The notes beneath the pieces were generated by a model that searched no databases, was not told the origin of the DNA, and saw only the letters and a list, made by a program, of their open reading frames with translations. Source: Microsaccharimonas sp964523145 (GTDB lineage Bacteria; Patescibacteriota; Saccharimonadia; Saccharimonadales; Saccharimonadaceae). Taken from it: a DNA stretch of 64,000 bases. How positions within the stretch are numbered: position 1 is the stretch's first letter; each line of letters opens with the position of its first letter. The stretch is from positions 15,682 through 79,681 of the forward strand of contig CAZFYB010000005.1 of assembly GCA_964523145.1 (NCBI GenBank), read 5' to 3'. Position numbers and translations under genes: made by a program. This document shows, in pieces, positions 1 to 9,324 of this stretch.

Positions 1-689
1 GTACCGGCACTATTAAACCAGTTGTAATTTAATGCAACCGGCCGAGCATGAGAAAAACGAAAGTAGCTTGATGCGCGGTACGTTTCTCCGGCAGTAATCG
101 CTATTGAAGGTGACGTAATCCCAATATTACAAGTGTTCGTTGTACAAGCAGCTGTCCATTGCTTTCGATAGTAATTCCCTCCCTGTGCTCCACCGGTTGA
201 ATTAACAGCTACTACACCGCTAGCGCAGCCATTACCCCACCATTGATTTGACCATCCTGTCGCTCCGTTATCGAACGTTCCATTAATGGCAAAATTCGTC
301 ACACATGAACCCGCAACTGGCCCGTTTGAAGTTGCTGTGGTCGCATATACAAATGAGTTTGAGGAGTTCTCGAGTGATGCACAATATGATTTTAGATCAC
401 TACTGGTTATATACGAGTAAGTAACAGGTGAGGTTTCCGTAAAATTCATATACGACAAAAACTCATTTTTATCTGCGGGATACGTTTCGTTATTGGTTAC
501 CGTATACGTACTCATTTTTTTATTTATTTGAGACACCGCTGAACGTGCGGCGCTATCTTTGGCGCGATTTTGAATACCGTTATACGCAACGATGGTAATT
601 GCAGCAAGAATAGCAATAACAACCACCACTATAAGTAGTTCGACTATCGTAAAGCCTAATTTTTGACGAGATATGCCCACTCGATTCAT
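1..689 (-). CDS. Type IV prepilin-like protein with CBM-like head, partial
   Basis: The reading frame opens at an ATG on the minus strand and runs off the left edge, so the C-terminus is missing. The N-terminus has a short basic leader and the prepilin peptidase motif G-FTIVELL at about residue 13, followed by a hydrophobic helix. About 95 residues later the sequence (INGTFDNGATGWSNQWW) looks like the start of a jelly-roll carbohydrate-binding module. Such proteins are assembled into pili or pseudopili, and the head would be exposed for binding. A TAGAAT -10 hexamer lies 6 nt before the ATG, so the mRNA is probably leaderless. The N-terminus closely matches five prepilins at 39.7-43.3 kb. Confidence 0.85.
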   Translation of the reverse strand, partial: MNRVGISRQKLGFTIVELLIVVVVIAILAAITIVAYNGIQNRAKDSAARSAVSQINKKMSTYTVTNNETYPADKNEFLSYMNFTETSPVTYSYITSSDLKSYCASLENSSNSFVYATTATSNGPVAGSCVTNFAINGTFDNGATGWSNQWWGNGCASGVVAVNSTGGAQGGNYYRKQWTAACTTNTCNIGITSPSIAITAGETYRASSYFRFSHARPVALNYNWFNSAG

Positions 690-719
690 ACACTCATTCT
701 ATCATAAGAGATGTAATAT

Positions 720-2018
720 CTATTCAGTACGCAAAGCTTCAATTGGATCAAGCTTCGCCGCTTTACGAGCTGGCAAAATACCCGAAGCAACCGCCACGAT
801 CATGAGCCCAATTACCACACCAGCAACCGCTAGTGGGTTGAATGAGAGCAAGTAGATATCACCAAGGCCAAGCGCTTCGCTAATAATCGGGTTCGCAATA
901 ACCCCTGCAATCACTGCCAAGCCAGCACCGATAGCACCACCGAGGAATCCAATCCAGGCTGCCTCAAGTTTAAACAGTCGACCAACATCACGGCGGCGCA
1001 TACCAAGTGCTTTCATGAGGCCAATTTGTTGAGTACGTTCAAGAACCGAAATGTACTGGGTATTAATGATTCCGAAAACCGATGTGAGTACCGCCAATGC
1101 ACCAAATCCAATCAAGATACCAAGCAATACGTTAATGAAAGTATTTACCGTGCCGAGTAGATCCTCAGCGGTTTGTGCTTCGAAGCCATCGGCTTCAAGC
1201 GCCTCTTTAACTGAAGTTGCGTTACTAGCTTCGTTAATTTCTACTGCAGCCAGCAAGAAGTTGCCGTAAGCTCGCGTGCCTTCATTAATGTAGTTATACA
1301 ACTCACGGGTAGAATCGCTCGAAAGCAAGATTGAACTTTGAGTACGGAAGGCTAAGCTTGATTCGCTGCTTACTGCTTTGACCTTAAAATCAAAGGTTCG
1401 GCTTTGAGGGTCAGTAACGGGAGATGAAAGTTTATCAGCTCGCAGGGAAACTGTCTTACCGATTGCATCGCTCGCATTTTCAAAACCTAACGCTTTTGCA
1501 TAATCTTCAGGGATGATTATTTCACTATTAGTAAGTAGCCCGTCAACCGAACCGGCGGCATACGCACCAGTCACACTTTGCGTAAATACGCTGATTGAAT
1601 CGACAACAAACCTTTCAGCACCTTCGGTAGTAATATACCGAACACTTGGGCTGTAATTAGGCGAAACAGCAACAACGTTGTCTAAATCAGCAATGTTGTC
1701 CAAGTCTGTTTGATTTAAAAAGGCAGCCTGTGATGCACCGGCACCACCACCAAACGATGCTCCAGTTGAGCTACTTGTTTCGCTATAAACTTGTGGACCA
1801 GTTGATGTTTCAGGCTGTGCTTTGGTTACTAAAAGTTCAGTTCGACTGGTATTCGCATTTACAATCTGGTCAGTATAGTCACGACCACCCTCACCCGCTG
1901 CCAAGCTTAAAGTAATAGTAAAGGCACCTACACCAATGGCAAGGCTTGTTAGTAAAGTTCGCGCTTTAGCGTTTTTTAAACTTCGTCCAGCTCGTTTAAT
2001 TGTATCGGTAATTTTCAT
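720..2018 (-). CDS. ABC transporter permease, MacB/FtsX type
   Basis: A 432-residue membrane protein with one N-terminal membrane helix (about 22-42), a large extracytoplasmic domain (about 45-290) and three C-terminal helices forming an FtsX-like permease domain. The order matches the MacB periplasmic-core plus FtsX arrangement. It would pair with the ATPase encoded just upstream (2 bp gap) to form a mechanotransmission-type ABC system. These usually move peptides or lipoproteins, or drive envelope remodelling, rather than transport small solutes. The substrate cannot be read from the sequence. The core has a Ser/Gly/Ala-rich loop near residues 75-100. Confidence 0.88.
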   Translation of the reverse strand: MKITDTIKRAGRSLKNAKARTLLTSLAIGVGAFTITLSLAAGEGGRDYTDQIVNANTSRTELLVTKAQPETSTGPQVYSETSSSTGASFGGGAGASQAAFLNQTDLDNIADLDNVVAVSPNYSPSVRYITTEGAERFVVDSISVFTQSVTGAYAAGSVDGLLTNSEIIIPEDYAKALGFENASDAIGKTVSLRADKLSSPVTDPQSRTFDFKVKAVSSESSLAFRTQSSILLSSDSTRELYNYINEGTRAYGNFLLAAVEINEASNATSVKEALEADGFEAQTAEDLLGTVNTFINVLLGILIGFGALAVLTSVFGIINTQYISVLERTQQIGLMKALGMRRRDVGRLFKLEAAWIGFLGGAIGAGLAVIAGVIANPIISEALGLGDIYLLSFNPLAVAGVVIGLMIVAVASGILPARKAAKLDPIEALRTE

Positions 2019-2020
2019 GA

Positions 2021-2725
2021 CTACAGCGCCTTTCGCAGTGGCTTTTTGTTCGTATCGCGAATCGATTCAACTTTGCCGTCTTTAATGTTAATTTGCATAT
2101 CACATTTTGCTGCTAGGTCAGGGTCGTGGGTCACGATAATCAATGTTACGCCGTTCTTTTTGTTATAACTAAACAACATGTCTTCGACTTTTTTACCGGT
2201 CACACTATCGAGGTTACCTGTTGGCTCATCGGCAAAAATAATTTCTGGTTCATTTACAATCGCCCGCGCAACAGCCAATCGTTGTTTTTGCCCACCAGAC
2301 AAGTTTTTAGCTTTATTGCCAATTTTCTCGATCATATCAACACTCTCAAGTGCAGCTTGGATTTTTTTCTTGCGAGTTGCCCAGCTAACATCGGCAATTT
2401 CAAGCGGAAGGCTGACATTATCGCTGACTGTCTCGTTAGCTTGTACAAAGAAACTCTGAAAAATAAAACCAATTTTATTCGCACGGAATTTATCAACTTG
2501 CTTAGGTTTAAGCGTTAAGATGTTTTGGCCATCGACAAGTATTTCGCCCTGTTCTGGACGATCAAGCCCACTCATGGCATGCATTAATGTCGACTTACCA
2601 CTCCCCGACTTACCAAGAATCGCCACACTCGCCCCATCAGGAATAGTAAAGCTTACGTTATCAAGCGCTGTAAAAGCATTCTGCTTTTTTCCGTACGTTT
2701 TCGTAACTTGTTTAACCTCAATCAT
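2021..2725 (-). CDS. ABC transporter ATP-binding protein, MacB/LolD type
   Basis: A 234-residue nucleotide-binding subunit. Walker A GKSGSGKST is at 38-46, the signature LSGGQ at 142-146 and Walker B ending DEPTGNLD at 166-173; the last block is typical of the LolD/MacB/FtsE subfamily. It is the first gene of a two-gene operon with the permease at 720-2018. A TACAAT -10 hexamer lies 9 nt before the ATG, so transcription would start almost at the start codon. Confidence 0.93.
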   Translation of the reverse strand: MIEVKQVTKTYGKKQNAFTALDNVSFTIPDGASVAILGKSGSGKSTLMHAMSGLDRPEQGEILVDGQNILTLKPKQVDKFRANKIGFIFQSFFVQANETVSDNVSLPLEIADVSWATRKKKIQAALESVDMIEKIGNKAKNLSGGQKQRLAVARAIVNEPEIIFADEPTGNLDSVTGKKVEDMLFSYNKKNGVTLIIVTHDPDLAAKCDMQINIKDGKVESIRDTNKKPLRKAL

Positions 2726-2750
2726 AATACTCTTATTGTAGCATTAATTT

Positions 2751-2780
2751 AAAAGCGGCACCCCGCAGGATGCCGCTTTT
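2751..2780 (-). terminator. Rho-independent terminator, possibly bidirectional
   Basis: Ten-base arms AAAAGCGGCA and TGCCGCTTTT surround a 10-nt loop, giving a stem flanked by A and T runs on both strands. It lies just past the stop of the FMN reductase gene at 2783. Confidence 0.85.
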
Positions 2781-2782
2781 AT

Positions 2783-3325
2783 TTATAGATTTGCGATCAG
2801 TTCAGTAACGGTCTTGGCGATCTTTGCTTTAACTTCCGATTCATCAATTATTGTACCGTCTGGATTGAGGTCTTTCATGAAGAACAGGTTTGTTTGTGTA
2901 CTCACGACATGTGCGCTAAGAGTATCGACTAAAGCACCCCGGGCAACATCATGCGCCTGGCCACCACCGGTACCCCAACCATAGCCAACAAGTCCGACCG
3001 GTTTGTCTTTCCACTCTTTACCAATCCAGTCGATTGCGTTTTGTTGCACTGGGCTTAAAGCGTGGTTATATTCAGGAGTAACAAATACCACACCATCTGC
3101 ATCGACTACCATTTGCGTCCAAGTTTTCACCTCTTCGTGCGTTGGCGCAAAATCTGGTGATGTTGGCGAGTTTGGATCGTCAAAAAACGGTAAGTTGAGC
3201 GTCTTTAGGTCAGCAACTTTCGCAGTCGCTGCTTGCGCTTCAACTTCTGCTGTTACCATTGGAACAACTTTCTCATTAACACTGTTTGGTCGGACACTTC
3301 CGGTCACCACTAAAATAGACGGCAT
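2783..3325 (-). CDS. NADPH-dependent FMN reductase family protein
   Basis: A 180-residue flavodoxin-fold oxidoreductase. The FMN phosphate loop GSVRPNS is at 9-15, the family motif PEYNHALSP at 84-92 and a glycine-rich flavin loop GYGWGTGGG at 114-122. Members use NAD(P)H to reduce FMN, quinones or azo compounds in the cytoplasm. The gene stands alone. Its TATACT -10 is about 35 nt upstream and an AGGGAGA ribosome site precedes the ATG, so unlike many neighbours it has a normal leader. The physiological substrate is unknown. Confidence 0.9.
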   Translation of the reverse strand: MPSILVVTGSVRPNSVNEKVVPMVTAEVEAQAATAKVADLKTLNLPFFDDPNSPTSPDFAPTHEEVKTWTQMVVDADGVVFVTPEYNHALSPVQQNAIDWIGKEWKDKPVGLVGYGWGTGGGQAHDVARGALVDTLSAHVVSTQTNLFFMKDLNPDGTIIDESEVKAKIAKTVTELIANL

Positions 3326-3393
3326 TATTTGTTTCTCCCTGAATTAAGATAATTACTATACTTAGTATAGCAATGTTTCAACGTAAGTAAACC

Positions 3394-4941
3394 CTATTCT
3401 AACGTGAGTTCAGGGTATAACGATTTCGTCACTTCATCAATCTCAGTTCGAAGCTGAGGGAAAGGCACACCTTCACGGGCAGTTACTCCCTCGAAAATCC
3501 AAAATACTCGTTCGCTAAAGCCCCAGCCACACGCTGGTGGCATGCCGTATTCCAGCATCTCTACGTAATCGATATCGAGCATCATTGCTTCGTCATCACC
3601 GGCTTCACGCATCTTTTGCTGTTCAACAAAACGGTCTAATTGATCGATTGGGTCATTAAGCTCCGAGAAACCATTCCCTAATTCAGAACCAGCAATAATA
3701 GGCTGGAACCGTTGAACAACGCGATCATCTTCTGGACTTGTTTTCGCAAGTGGTGATATAAATTTTGGCGTGTTAATAAGCCATACTGGCCCAACGACAT
3801 CTTTACGAATATTTTTCCATAACTTATCAATACCACGGGCACGGTTTTCAGTTTGTTCAATTTCAAGTTTATTGTTAGCAAGAGCTTGCTTAACATCTTC
3901 AAGTGAGCTTTCATACACATCAATATTGTAGCGTTCACGAATCACCGTTGCGTAGTCCCATACTTCCCACTCACCAGCCATGTTGATATGCTTACCATTT
4001 AAATCAAATTCAAGCGTACCGAAAGTTTTTTGCAGCACATCTTTATACATCTGCTCCATAAATGCCATGCCATCGCGCCAATCAGCGTACGCCCAGTACC
4101 ATTCCATTGCAATGTGTTCAGGCAGGTGCTCGTCAGAATAATTTTCGTTACGGAATCGTGGCCCAATATCATATACTTTTTCAAAGCCAGCACCAATTAA
4201 ACGCTTCAACGGGAGTTCGTGGCTAATACGAAGGTAAAAATCTTGATCAAGTGCATCCATGTGAGTAACAAATGGGTTCGCATCAGCACCACCAGTGGTA
4301 TGTTCAAGTACCGGTACGTTCACCTCAACAAATTCATGATCGTTTAAGAAATCGCGCGTTGCCTGCCAAAACTTACTACGGCGTACGAACCGTTGACGCA
4401 CGTCATCGTTGACGTTCATATCAACGTAGCGGCGGCGCATTCGCTCTTCTTTGTTCGTAAACCCTTCTTGCTGTGATGGCATTGGTCGCAGTGCCTTGCT
4501 AAGTAAACGGAATTCTCGTACTTCTACGGTAATTTCACCGGTTTTCGATTTTATCACTAGGCCAGATGCTTGCACAAAATCCCCTGTATCAAGCAGAGGG
4601 AGTTCAGAAATAGTTAATAATCCTGGATTGGTATGTAAGATTTCAGGCGAAGGATGTTCATCGCCTTCGTGTGGCTGTGGGTGAGCAACTTCGCTTAAAA
4701 ATAGTTGAATCGATGCCGAAGCATCTTTAATAACTACAAAAGCAATTTTGCCAAATTTACGAATACTCGTAATGCGGCCAACAACAGATACCGCTTGCCC
4801 TTCAAGGCTTTCAAAGTTTTCAAGGACTTGTTGGTTGGTATGCGTCCGCTCTGCTTTTGCAGGATACGGATCAACCCCTAATTGTTTTAGTTCAGAAAGT
4901 TTACGTAAGCGCTCATCGCGGAAATCTTTTAATGTCGACAT
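3394..4941 (-). CDS. lysS: Lysyl-tRNA synthetase, class II
   Basis: A 515-residue class II synthetase that charges tRNA-Lys. Residues 50-150 form the anticodon-binding OB fold. The catalytic domain follows, with motif 2 starting FRNE at 263-266 and motif 3 around 466-485 (GMPPACGWGFSER, arginine at 478). Motif 3 differs from the usual GLGIGIDR form but keeps the arginine. A TATAAT hexamer ends 10 nt before the ATG, so the transcript is probably leaderless. A lone gene, followed by a gap to the FMN reductase. Confidence 0.96.
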   Translation of the reverse strand: MSTLKDFRDERLRKLSELKQLGVDPYPAKAERTHTNQQVLENFESLEGQAVSVVGRITSIRKFGKIAFVVIKDASASIQLFLSEVAHPQPHEGDEHPSPEILHTNPGLLTISELPLLDTGDFVQASGLVIKSKTGEITVEVREFRLLSKALRPMPSQQEGFTNKEERMRRRYVDMNVNDDVRQRFVRRSKFWQATRDFLNDHEFVEVNVPVLEHTTGGADANPFVTHMDALDQDFYLRISHELPLKRLIGAGFEKVYDIGPRFRNENYSDEHLPEHIAMEWYWAYADWRDGMAFMEQMYKDVLQKTFGTLEFDLNGKHINMAGEWEVWDYATVIRERYNIDVYESSLEDVKQALANNKLEIEQTENRARGIDKLWKNIRKDVVGPVWLINTPKFISPLAKTSPEDDRVVQRFQPIIAGSELGNGFSELNDPIDQLDRFVEQQKMREAGDDEAMMLDIDYVEMLEYGMPPACGWGFSERVFWIFEGVTAREGVPFPQLRTEIDEVTKSLYPELTLE

Positions 4942-4983
4942 AAGTACTTAAATTATAGCACAACCCCTCTGGCGAGCGAGGGA

Positions 4984-5439
4984 TTATCCTACTGAAACGA
5001 TAGTGTAGCTAATATCACCTTTAGGTGTAGAGATGGTGACTTTTTCACCCTCTTTTTTGCCGTAAAGCGCCATACCGATTGGTGATTCGTTGCTGATCTT
5101 ACCCTCGAGCGGGTTTGCTTCAACCGGGCCAACAATCACATACTGAACCTTTTTTGTACCATTTTTTAGTTCAACACGACTACCGAGGCCAATGGTACTT
5201 TTTTTGCTGGCTTTAATAATATCAGCATTGTTGATGATATCTTCAATATCAGCAATCCGTGTTTCAAGCAAGCCCTGTTCTTCACGGGCAGCATCATACT
5301 CAGCGTTTTCACTGAGGTCACCAAAGTCACGAGCTTCAGAAATCTTATCTGCAACCGCGCCACGGCGAGCTTTAAGCTCAGCTAACTCAGCTTCTAACTC
5401 TTTTTTGCCTTCGGCAGTGATTTGGTAATGTTTTTTCAT
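4984..5439 (-). CDS. greA: Transcription elongation factor GreA
   Basis: A 151-residue protein with the usual GreA layout: an N-terminal coiled coil (1-75) whose tip carries the acidic DLSENAEYDAAREEQ stretch, and a C-terminal FKBP-like domain ending in GDISYTIVSVG. It enters the RNA polymerase secondary channel and promotes cleavage of backtracked transcripts. Full length for the family. It sits between lysS and proS as a separate unit. Confidence 0.96.
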   Translation of the reverse strand: MKKHYQITAEGKKELEAELAELKARRGAVADKISEARDFGDLSENAEYDAAREEQGLLETRIADIEDIINNADIIKASKKSTIGLGSRVELKNGTKKVQYVIVGPVEANPLEGKISNESPIGMALYGKKEGEKVTISTPKGDISYTIVSVG

Positions 5440-5476
5440 AATAATTTAACTTTCTTGTATCTTCTTAAGATTAAGG

Positions 5477-5498
5477 CCTACGCTATATATAGCGTAGG
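5477..5498. repeat. 22-bp perfect palindrome between greA and proS
   Basis: CCTACGCTATA followed directly by its exact complement TATAGCGTAGG gives 11-base arms without a loop. It could be an RNA hairpin ending the proS operon, though it lacks a strong T run, or a binding site for a dimeric protein upstream of greA. Confidence 0.6.
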
Positions 5499-5519
5499 TC
5501 CGTGTATTCACATCTCTAA

Positions 5520-6758
5520 TTAGCTTATTTTATCAAGCAGCTCAATGATAGTCAATAACTCAGTTTCACCAGTGCTTCGGCGAGTGAACTCATACTTGTT
5601 TTCAGCCAAAAGGCGTTCGCTTATCGTAACTCGGTACGGCAAGCCAATAAGTTCAGCATCAGCAAACTTTGCGCCTGGGCGCTCATCGCGGTCATCGAAC
5701 AAGGTCGTAATGCCTCGTGAGCGTAAAAGTTCGTATAATTCAGTCGCCTGCTCGGCAATATCGCCAATACTTACTAGGTACACCTTATATGGCGCAACAT
5801 TTTCTGGCCACACCAACCCTTTATCATCAGCAAAATGCTCGGCGATTAACCCCATGAGGCGGCTTGGGCCAATCCCGTAGCTCCCCATAATGACTGGTTT
5901 CGAAATACCATCTTCATCAGTAAAGTTTAATTCGAGAGGGTTACTAAAGCGCGTCCCTAAGGTAAAGATATTCCCCACTTCTACTGCCTTCACTTCTTCG
6001 AGCTCATTTTTATTCACGCCAAGTTCAGCAAGTACTTCATCGGTGTACACTTCTTCATTAATCGCGATGCCTTTATTACGGTCGAGATAAATAACATCTT
6101 CGCCTACTGGGCTTATTGTCTGGTACTCGTGGCTGAACTTAGCAAAACTACCGCCACTTGCAAAGGTCTTAAAAGTCACCTCCCCTAACCCAAGTCGTGC
6201 AAATACCCGATCATACGCATCAGAAATTTTGTCGTAAAAATCATCATGCTCTTCTTGAGTGCGACTAAAACTGTATAAATCCTTCATCCAGAATTCACGA
6301 CCCCGCATTAACCCGCTTTTTGAGCGCAGCTCATTACGGAACTTGATTTGGAATTGATACGGGTAGACTGGCAAATCTTTGTAACTACGAATGTAGTTTT
6401 TCATCAGCTTCGTGAGCGGCTCTTCGTGAGTTGGCGCAAGCCCCAGTTCACTGCCGTTCGCTAATTTCGTCTTAAACCATACGTCTAGTACTTTATCGTC
6501 CCAGCGACCAGAAGTTTTCCAAACATCGCTTGGCTGCAAGGCAGTCAGGCTAATCTCGTTTCCCCCCACATCGTTCATTTCTTCGCGAATAATCTGAATA
6601 ATATTTTCAAGGACCCGTTTACCAAGGGGTAAATACGCGTATACCCCCGCCATTTCTTTATAAATAAAACCAGCTCGCATTAACAGTTGAGCGTTTTTCG
6701 CTACTTCATCAGCCGGAGCGTCTTTTAGGGTTTTGGTAAACAAGTGTGAAATTCGCAT
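5520..6758 (-). CDS. proS: Prolyl-tRNA synthetase, short form lacking the editing domain
   Basis: A 412-residue class II synthetase that charges tRNA-Pro. LAPTHEE is at 107-113, motif 2 FRNELR at 140-145 and motif 3 GSYGIGPSRLMG at 292-303; the C-terminal anticodon-binding domain spans about 315-412. Typical bacterial enzymes are about 570 residues and carry an editing insertion of about 180 residues between motifs 2 and 3. Here only a short linker (about 210-260) remains. Cis-editing of Ala-tRNA-Pro is therefore probably lost, as in other short bacterial ProRS. A GGGAGGAT site precedes the ATG, which lies 3 nt after the upstream gene. Confidence 0.95.
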   Translation of the reverse strand: MRISHLFTKTLKDAPADEVAKNAQLLMRAGFIYKEMAGVYAYLPLGKRVLENIIQIIREEMNDVGGNEISLTALQPSDVWKTSGRWDDKVLDVWFKTKLANGSELGLAPTHEEPLTKLMKNYIRSYKDLPVYPYQFQIKFRNELRSKSGLMRGREFWMKDLYSFSRTQEEHDDFYDKISDAYDRVFARLGLGEVTFKTFASGGSFAKFSHEYQTISPVGEDVIYLDRNKGIAINEEVYTDEVLAELGVNKNELEEVKAVEVGNIFTLGTRFSNPLELNFTDEDGISKPVIMGSYGIGPSRLMGLIAEHFADDKGLVWPENVAPYKVYLVSIGDIAEQATELYELLRSRGITTLFDDRDERPGAKFADAELIGLPYRVTISERLLAENKYEFTRRSTGETELLTIIELLDKIS

Positions 6759-6761
6759 AAT

Positions 6762-7517
6762 TTATCCTCCCAGTGTACTAAGGAATAGCGGATTTATAAA
6801 GAGGAAGTAAAAAGCTATACCGTTCTTCATCATATGAAGCATGATCGATGGCCACAAACTACCCGACACTACTCGCAGCACGCACAGCACAATACTCAGA
6901 GCAAATACATCGAGTCCAACGTTCCAGGCAAAGTGCACCATGGCGAATAATACACTTGTGATAAGGATCGAAAGCCAAATCGGCGCGTACTTACGTAACT
7001 TACCAAACAAGTAGCCACGAAATAGTACTTCTTCGGCAATCGGGGCAACAATAACGAGCATAAGGAACGCGAGGATATATTCGTATTGCTGCGAAATACC
7101 ACTATAACCGGTTTCTTGGGCTTGATTGTAATCAATAAACGGCAAAAACGACATCGCTAAGGTGGTAATAATTGCCGTAAGGATAAAGTAAACCACTAGA
7201 CCAGCCGGGGCCCAGGCGAAATCTTTCCAGTTAGGATACCGCTGCACACCAAGTTCTTCAGGGGTGGTACGAGATTTTTTTACCAACCAAGGCACTCCGA
7301 TCACAATCAGTATCGAGAGTGTGTAAATAGCTCCGTTGGCAACAGTGTTAAAAATAACCTCACTGATAGCCGAGAAATCAACTCCAACTGTGCGAGCAAG
7401 TTCTAGTGTCACGACAATAATTGCCTGCGCCAACATGAACGAGAAAAACGTCCACACCGGAAAACCGATAATTAGCAGTGCTTTTTTAGCGTTAGACGAG
7501 TTTCGTAACATCTGCAA
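6762..7517 (-). CDS. CPBP family intramembrane metalloprotease
   Basis: A 251-residue integral membrane protein with about six to eight hydrophobic helices. The CPBP (Abi/CAAX) signature is present: EEVLFRG at 162-168 and the later motif FAMVHF with His195. Family members cleave within membranes, act on prenylated or bacteriocin-type peptides, or anchor signalling proteins. It overlaps rseP by 26 nt and precedes proS, so it belongs to the frr-uppS-rseP operon. The substrate is unknown. Confidence 0.88.
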   Translation of the reverse strand: MQMLRNSSNAKKALLIIGFPVWTFFSFMLAQAIIVVTLELARTVGVDFSAISEVIFNTVANGAIYTLSILIVIGVPWLVKKSRTTPEELGVQRYPNWKDFAWAPAGLVVYFILTAIITTLAMSFLPFIDYNQAQETGYSGISQQYEYILAFLMLVIVAPIAEEVLFRGYLFGKLRKYAPIWLSILITSVLFAMVHFAWNVGLDVFALSIVLCVLRVVSGSLWPSIMLHMMKNGIAFYFLFINPLFLSTLGG

Positions 7518-8625
7518 TTGTTACCAAAATTATTAAGCCCATTAACACCATGAATCCAATACCATGTATTGTTTCTTCACGCTCTTTTGTCAGTGGTTTA
7601 CGTAGTACTTTAAAGAGTGCGGTCACAAACCATCGTCCACCATCGAGTGCTGGGATCGGCATAGCGTTCATCACCGCTAAAGCAAGTGAAATAATTGCTG
7701 CCAAAAAGAGCACTTGTATAATCCCTGCTTCACTGGCCGCCGGGAAAATAGTTCCCAAAATTCCCACCGGACCAGCAACGCTTTCACTGGCTTTATTCAG
7801 CTGTGCAGTTGCCTGCTCACGAGCACCTTCGTCCACATTCAGTTGACCAAACACACCACCAAAGAAATTCGCTACGAGCTCACCCAAACCTTGAAAGGTC
7901 ACCCAGGTAAACTGCGCTGCCGTCACCACACCGACAATCGGTGCTGACCAGGTAGATCTAATACTTTCTTGTTGCCCTAGCGAGGCACCAACTACAGCTG
8001 AATCAGCGTCACGCAGACTTACTTGGGTTGTTTGTTCGGTACCATCACGGCTATATACTACTTCAGCCGTTTCACCCCGGTATTGTTTACTCGTTTCAAT
8101 GAGTTCAGCGGTCGTTGTTACCGGCTCACCGGCAAAACGGATAATACTATCGCCCGATCGTAGCCCAGCTTGAGCCGCAGGGTAATCAGCCGTCACCTCA
8201 CCAATTCGCACCGGTGTTGTAACGATGTTCGTATCAGCAGCAACATTAAACTGATCAGGAATAATTTTTGGCATGCCGACAAGTGCCACAATTGTGAGCA
8301 ATACTACAGCGGTAATCCAGTTAATAAACACACCAGCGAATAAAATCTTTGTCTTCTGCCAAAAAGTTGCTGCGCCATAATCACCTTTTTTATTAGCCGA
8401 ATCATTTTCACCCTGAAGCTTTACAAAACCCCCAAGCGGAAGCCAGTTCAATGTCAGCAGGACACCATTTTTCAGCTTTTTACCCCAAGCTCTTGGAGGA
8501 AAGCCAATCCCAAATTCTTCTACCACTACCCCGTTGCGTTTTGCAACGATGGCATGACCCAACTCATGTAAAACCACGAGCGCCACTAAGACAAATAGCC
8601 CAACAATAATTCCAATAATTAGCAT
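7492..8625 (-). CDS. rseP: Site-2 protease, RseP-like M50 metalloprotease
   Basis: A 377-residue polytopic membrane zinc protease. HELGH is at 20-24 in the first helix, a single PDZ domain occupies about 140-220, and the NAMPIPALDGG motif with the third zinc ligand lies near residue 325. It cleaves membrane-bound anti-sigma factors or signal-peptide remnants inside the bilayer. It directly abuts uppS. In most bacteria rseP lies next to uppS, cdsA and dxr; here cdsA and dxr are absent. Confidence 0.93.
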   Translation of the reverse strand: MLIIGIIVGLFVLVALVVLHELGHAIVAKRNGVVVEEFGIGFPPRAWGKKLKNGVLLTLNWLPLGGFVKLQGENDSANKKGDYGAATFWQKTKILFAGVFINWITAVVLLTIVALVGMPKIIPDQFNVAADTNIVTTPVRIGEVTADYPAAQAGLRSGDSIIRFAGEPVTTTAELIETSKQYRGETAEVVYSRDGTEQTTQVSLRDADSAVVGASLGQQESIRSTWSAPIVGVVTAAQFTWVTFQGLGELVANFFGGVFGQLNVDEGAREQATAQLNKASESVAGPVGILGTIFPAASEAGIIQVLFLAAIISLALAVMNAMPIPALDGGRWFVTALFKVLRKPLTKEREETIHGIGFMVLMGLIILVTIADVTKLV

Positions 8626-9324
8626 TTATCCTCCAAATCGGCGCTGTCTTCGCGCGTATTCATTCATTATAGCCGTCACATCCGCTTTTGTCATATCTGG
8701 CCATAACTTCTTCAAAAACAGCAATTCACTATACGCTGAACGCCATAACATAAAGTTACTGATACGCTGTTCGCCACTGGTACGGACCATTAAATCAAGT
8801 GGTGGCACCTCTGGTGCATACAGATTTTGAGCAATTAACTCTTCGGTCACTTCCTCGGCCTCAACGCCCGATTGAACAATTTTTTTAACTGCATCGGTAA
8901 TTTCAAGTTGTCCGCCATAATTAAAACATACCAAAAACACACCGCCAGTGTTTTGAGCAGTGTCAGCTTCAGCCTTATCGATAGCCTTTAAAATCTTTGG
9001 GTCGAGGCCGTCTTTTGAGCCAATAATCCGTAGCTGCACGTTGTATTTGTTGAATTCAGGCACATCAGCGCTGAGCACTTTCAAGGTAAGTCCCATGATT
9101 CGCCTCACTTCATCGGAACTTCGCTTCCAGTTTTCGGTTGAAAACACATATGCCGACATATACTCCACACCCGCTTCTAGAGTCGCCAATGCCACCTCTT
9201 TCAATGCATTATAGCCCGCTAAATGACCCTCATACGTAGGCAAGCCATGTTTCTTCGCCCAACGGCGGTTTCCATCAACAACATACCCCACATGTTTTGG
9301 TATTTGTGCAGCATCCTCGGCCAT
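8626..9324 (-). CDS. uppS: Isoprenyl transferase (undecaprenyl diphosphate synthase)
   Basis: A 232-residue cis-prenyltransferase. The catalytic Asp17 lies in DGNRRWA, and the C-terminal signature RTSGEQRISNFMLW followed by SAYSELLF binds the diphosphate. It extends farnesyl diphosphate to the C55 carrier lipid used for peptidoglycan and wall polymers. Its last codon meets rseP and its start overlaps the frr stop by one base, showing tight coupling. Confidence 0.95.
   Translation of the reverse strand: MAEDAAQIPKHVGYVVDGNRRWAKKHGLPTYEGHLAGYNALKEVALATLEAGVEYMSAYVFSTENWKRSSDEVRRIMGLTLKVLSADVPEFNKYNVQLRIIGSKDGLDPKILKAIDKAEADTAQNTGGVFLVCFNYGGQLEITDAVKKIVQSGVEAEEVTEELIAQNLYAPEVPPLDLMVRTSGEQRISNFMLWRSAYSELLFLKKLWPDMTKADVTAIMNEYARRQRRFGG

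Noticed and set aside
4950..4984. Terminator between greA and lysS
   Set aside because: CCCTC/GAGGG can pair but no T-run follows on either strand; too weak to call.
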